The position numbers and the translations under genes are program-made. This document shows positions 59,495 through 64,000 of a stretch of DNA of 64,000 nucleotides, one piece after another (the stretch's first letter is position 1; every line of letters starts with the position of its first letter). The notes beneath the pieces are model-generated. The model had not been told where the DNA came from, ran no database searches, and saw only the letters and a list, made by a program, of their open reading frames with translations. Source of the stretch: Acanthornis magna. Lineage: Eukaryota > Chordata > Aves > Passeriformes > Acanthizidae. Where the stretch lies: positions 3,010,501 to 3,074,500 of the forward strand of contig JAWUZG010000970.1 in the NCBI GenBank assembly GCA_036785705.1, in the 5' to 3' direction.

Positions 59495-61740
59495 ATGCAC
59501 ACATGCAAGTATATACACATATACTGGAATCCTTTTGATATTTGAGATTGTTCTTATGGCTCCTATTTTTGCATCAATTTAGAAAATTTTGTTTCCCCCA
59601 ATAATTAATAAGAATAATAACACTTATCATGTAAAACTCCTTTTGAGTGCACGATCTCTCTTTCACACCTTCATGCACACAAACACAGGCACAGTGTGTA
59701 GGCAGGAAGAAAGCAGGAAACAAGAAAATAATTAAGTTGCTTTACTAAATGAATTTCCAGTTCATCTATATTTAGTAGTAGTAGCATAAGCTAAGTAGCA
59801 TTATGCAGGCTTATGCAAATTGTTTAGGATGAAAGGGGAACACAGGTGATAAGAAAATAAATACAGCATTGAGAGCCACCGGAAATCCGTCTTAATGTTG
59901 AGCAAATGCTCTGACTAAAGGAATAGTAAACACACCACAACATAAAGTGGTCTTTTTACTTTTAACACCCAGTAGTTGTTACCTTAAAGAGGAGGGTAGC
60001 TCCGTCTTTAGGATTTAAACTCAAAATAGATGCAGTAACATATGTCCTGTTAATTTGACCTAATTAGTTGCTGCTAGTTGCAGGACTTACATGAAGAATC
60101 TCATTACATAGACTAGAAATAAAATAGAGGGAATCTTGGCCCTTGGTGGAGATCATCTGGAACAGCAGTTTAATGTCTGATACATGCTGTTTCTGGATAC
60201 TCTGGTCTTTGCAAGGGAGTGTTAGAGGAGGTGAATCTCTAATAAGTATCTTCAGCAATTTAGCCTTCTGTAACAAGCTTATCTTTCTATTTGAAAAACA
60301 TCATTAAGATTTTTTTTTAAATCCACTGGATTTGGGGATGGTTTCCTTAGGTTTATAAAAAAACAGCAAAAGGCTATATCATTCAGTGATGAAGTACAAG
60401 TACTAATTGACAGAGACCACTGGTTGTTTGTAGTATGCTATGCCTTGAGACTGTTGTTAGCTTTATAGTTATCATCAGAAAACAATAAAATTAGTATAAA
60501 GAAAGAATTCTTTCCTCCAGTAGGAACTGACTACAAATATATTTATTGCTATTGTTATTGTAAAATTCATACTGTCAGTGTACTTTTCACTCTTTGGCAA
60601 CAGGCTCTGCAAATGAAAATATGGAGGCTTTTAGAACACTTACTCAAGAAAAGCTACCAAATGAAACTAGTGTGATGTTCTGCCCAAATCAGAAGTCCAG
60701 AATGGAGCCTCATGTCTGGCACTTGAGGAAGCTATTTACAGTATTTCTAATGAGCAAACAGTGATGGAAAGTTATAGCACATGTGTCTTTCAGCACATGC
60801 TGAAAGAGGGAAAACTTGACATAATGAAAATATACATAGGATTCAAAAAATCTTGAGAAACTGATAGGCTTCCTTAAAAGAAAAAGAAAAAAAATTGCTT
60901 ACTAAACTTTCAGTTCATAAATAATACCATGCTTTAGCATAAGTGATTCAAGAATATGTGTGCAGTAAAACTTAGAGATAAGCAAAATAAGAGGAAAATA
61001 GATCTGCTGAATATGAATTACTGTTTAATGTATTTTTTTAAAATGGCTAGGAGTGAACTGTGTAATATAAACAGCTATAATTTCTGTCTCTATTTTTGCT
61101 TACATCTTGTCTTTTCCTTTCAAAAGATTCAAGGGACTACACTAATCAAAATGCTTGTCCTTATACACATTGTGAAATACATCTCAACTACATTTCATTA
61201 GGCAAACAAGAATACTATAGACTCTGAACAGAGCCATGTTCTTGCCTTGGACAATGGCAGTATTAATATAAAGAGGAACAGAAGTCTTTCTTGGGAAATC
61301 AGTATGGGTACAATACCAGGGCTAATATAGCTGCAGTGAATATCAAAACTTCCTTTGATAGGAATAACAGGAGCAGATGCATGGAACAGTCCCAGCACCC
61401 TAATGCCAGACATTTGCAGAACTCCTACAATGAGAAGGGAGTGCTTGACATTGGTCTGAATTTTACTGAGTTTGTTTTACAGCTAAAGGACTTTTAAGAA
61501 TGCTTTGGTCAATCAGATCACCTGCATAACAGAAATTTCTGCCAAATCTGCTAACTGATTTGGGAAATCTTCATTGTTCTACTGCAGGGGCAAGTACTAA
61601 GATGTTGGGGAAGAAGGGTTAAGTTTTGTTTTCTTTTCTTGGTTTTTCTAAAAGGATTTGCAAAAGGAAGTCTGTGGAAACTTGAAAGCATTTGTATTTT
61701 GCCTGAGAACTGATAAGCTTTATGTAATTTTAGGGTTTGG

Positions 61741-61912
61741 TGATTTTTGTGTTTTGTTTTGTTTTGTTTTGTTTTGTTTTGTTTTGTTTTTCTTGGGACT
61801 TTTTTGTTTGTTGGTTTGTTTTTTTCTTGGGTTTTTTTGGTTGTTGTTTTTGTTTTTTTGTTTGTTTGTTTTGTTTGTTTTGTTTTGGGGTTTTTTGGTT
61901 TTTGTTTTTTTA
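61741..61912. repeat. (GTTTT)8 and T/G-rich low-complexity tract
   Basis: Eight perfect GTTTT units at 61751-61790 are followed by about 120 bases of T runs broken by G and GG. The Phe/Leu/Val-rich open frames across it are low-complexity artefacts. Confidence 0.95.
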
Positions 61913-64000
61913 TATTGACTGTGAAGCTGTCTCAGAAAAAGTCTGTTAACTAAGCTGGGGAAAATAAAATAATAGCTTTACTGGAGGAAACAATCCAACA
62001 CAACTCCTTGAGTGATGTCTTAGCCTGGGATGGGCATGTGATTCCGAAGATAACAGTGTATTGAAAGATCCGCTCTACTGAAAGGAAACCAGGGAAAAGG
62101 CTGTCAGCTGCTGCAGGCTAACATGGTATTTCTAGTCTCCAAACTGCAGCACAAAGATTCCATGGCAGCCTTGAACAAGTTGTCACCAGACCTGGTTGCT
62201 GCACGAACATGTACGACTGAGCTGGTAAGCTCTGACACAGGTGTAATGTGTTGGCAGCATGAGTTTCGGTAACTCAGCTGGTACGTCTCAGTTCCATGGA
62301 GCTCCATGAGGGTGTACCAGAGCATTTACAGCCACCTGAGAGTAGCTGCACCATGCTGTCTTGCACACTATTGTCTGCTGAAAAAGAGTACACTCTAACT
62401 TACACATCTAAAATGAAATAAGAAAAGCAGATGGTACAAGTGCAGTGTAGGTTTTGCAGCTGGTTTGTGGTATCTTGTTTTGCTGATATTTTTAATCAAT
62501 ATATATTACTGTTGTATACTCCTTGGCAAAGTGCACAGCAAATTGTTTTGAAGAAGCTTTGAAACCTTTCCTATGTCATTTCCATGCTCTTACCATCCAC
62601 AGGTTCATGAAGGAAAAATCCTGACATTTCCTTGAGGTAACAGGGAGGATGAAGTAGGAAGTGGTGAGACAGAAGAATGGCCAGATAGGGTGTGGTATTT
62701 GGGAAAGCTCCTGAGAACTGTGGCTTACTACAGAACAGAACAGACACAGTCAATGAATTCCTCATAAAAATGCATCGACCTTCTTTCCTAAAATTTTTTC
62801 TATATAATAGTCATTAGATGGCTCTAACTTCAGGTGAAGAATAAATAAATCAGAGTTGATGCAGTACTGATGGAGAAAATGAATGGCTGGTCAAAAGCTG
62901 GAAGGATCCAGCTGACCTGCTATACATCCATTCTGGCTGGAAAGCACATTGCTTTCTCACTGAAGAGACTCATTAGTATTAATATAGAAGTTCAGTAGGT
63001 CACAGAAGTCTCATGGTCTCCTGGAAGGCTTAAAATAGAAGAGAGAGGTAAAGGATTAAAATGCTCTTAATGTCCGTACTCTCTGCTTAGCAGAGGTCTG
63101 GAGAAAACACATCCCCATTCTCTGCTGGCAAATTAGCTACTTTAGCCATATTATTTTTCAGTCAAATGTCCTAATTGTTTCAGCAGCAGCCTTATCTAAC
63201 AAGTGACTTGAGATCAAGGCCTTAATGTAATTTTTTTCTCATCTGATTTTTTTTTCTCTCCAATAGATTACACAATTAGATAGACTTCTATACAGATAGA
63301 ACAGACATCAAAATAATCTGAGTGAAAAAACACTGTGCAGTCCAATGGCAACAGAGTGAACAAAACTGCTATTGTTAGACCTGAGCAGAAGCTAAGGCAC
63401 AGGTTTCTCACTGAGTGATTAGTATTATAGCCTAAATTTACCCTTGAAGGACTCATCTCTGCTCTCTTATAACTGGTTCTTGTATGAAGAAGCGTGAAGA
63501 AAATGGTAAAACCCATAAGTGATTTTGGAGAATAGTGCTGAGGTTAGAGCAAATGTCTCCTAATGACTGAACTTGTAGGTGTTTTAAGGCTTTCACTTAC
63601 TGTTGGTGGGCAAAGTTTATGCAGCTCTATAGCAGAAGTGCTCTAGGTAGATGAATACAAACTTGCAGCTAAAGTTGTTTAACTGTGGAAGGGCTATGTA
63701 TCAAAACTGTCTCATTTCTTCTCCATCAGAATGCATGTAACAGATCAAACTTTAAAATCACAATGAATTTTTAGGAACAGTCATTATAATGCTTATGAGA
63801 CCTGTTCAGACAATATTTCAGTAGCTCACAGAAATCTATTTTACATTTCTTGAAAGAAGATTTTCAATGGAGTCCCCAGATTGATTTCAAATAAAATTTG
63901 TGCATGATTTGGAAAAACATGCTTTTGCTTTTTCAAATCTTTCCTCAAAATCTAGAAAAAGTTGGGAATCTATTTCAGAGACCCATGAGAGGAGGAAAAC
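61913..64000. other. unassigned non-coding sequence
   Basis: AT-rich to the window end with no recognised gene, RNA or repeat. The longest frames (73 and 82 codons) have no domain. Confidence 0.5.

Larger units (their letters stand above)
57976..61740. other. unassigned non-coding sequence
   Basis: It contains (AC)13 and a small tandem AAATCCTTT cluster, listed separately. No coding frame or mobile element was recognised. Confidence 0.5.

Noticed and set aside
61658..61953. Phe/Leu/Cys-rich frames of up to 86 codons, membrane-like in appearance
   Set aside because: They are translations of the (GTTTT) and T/G-rich simple repeat.

Overview
The window looks like a piece of a bird nuclear genome, probably a songbird (passerine). 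The DNA is AT-rich with no compact gene arrangement. Its recognisable repeats are avian: CR1 LINE copies with the characteristic 3' end (TTCCAAC..., then ATTCTRTG octamers) and solo long terminal repeats (LTRs) of endogenous retroviruses resembling families common in passerines. Placement in passerines rests on recognising LTR families from memory and is an inference.

I find no protein-coding gene, rRNA, tRNA or other RNA gene that I can support. Open frames reach about 100-220 codons, but the longest lie inside GC-rich LTRs or CR1 remnants. With roughly one stop per 15 codons in DNA of this composition, several frames of 100 codons are expected by chance. The window is best read as intergenic or intronic sequence. 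Exons shorter than I can recognise without alignment may have been missed.

Layout. 1-7.9 kb: unassigned sequence with an (AATC)6 tract. 7.9-9.6 kb: minus-strand CR1 with an intact FADD motif. 12.0-12.6 kb: minus-strand solo LTR with a 6-bp target-site duplication (TSD). 16.0-16.6 kb: plus-strand solo LTR. 18.8-19.3 kb: C/A-rich and TA-rich simple repeats. 20.9-22.5 kb: plus-strand CR1 split by a solo LTR with a perfect 5-bp TSD. 22.9-23.4 kb: a fragment of the 5' part of a CR1. 24.26-24.68 kb: a degenerate interstitial telomere-like array. 26.59-26.71 kb: a compound hexanucleotide microsatellite. 32.5-33.2 kb and 50.8-51.6 kb: two solo LTRs of one family. 34.9-35.6 kb: a possible unverified LTR-like element. 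39.9-41.0 kb: a 1,080-bp solo LTR. 46.2-48.6 kb: plus-strand CR1 split by a minus-strand LTR. 54.4, 55.5 and 57.2-57.9 kb: CR1 3' pieces. 61.7-61.9 kb: a (GTTTT)8 and T/G-rich tract.

Seven solo LTRs, each with TG...CA ends (one end mutated) and a TSD or decayed TSD, cover about 5.3 kb, and CR1 pieces cover about 5.8 kb. No gag, pol or env remnant and no paired LTR was seen, so the LTRs are recombined or incomplete relics. I found no convincing new biological system. The most notable items are the telomere-like array, the alternating purine-pyrimidine microsatellite, the nested insertions, the repeat structure inside several LTRs, and an isolated CR1 5' fragment.
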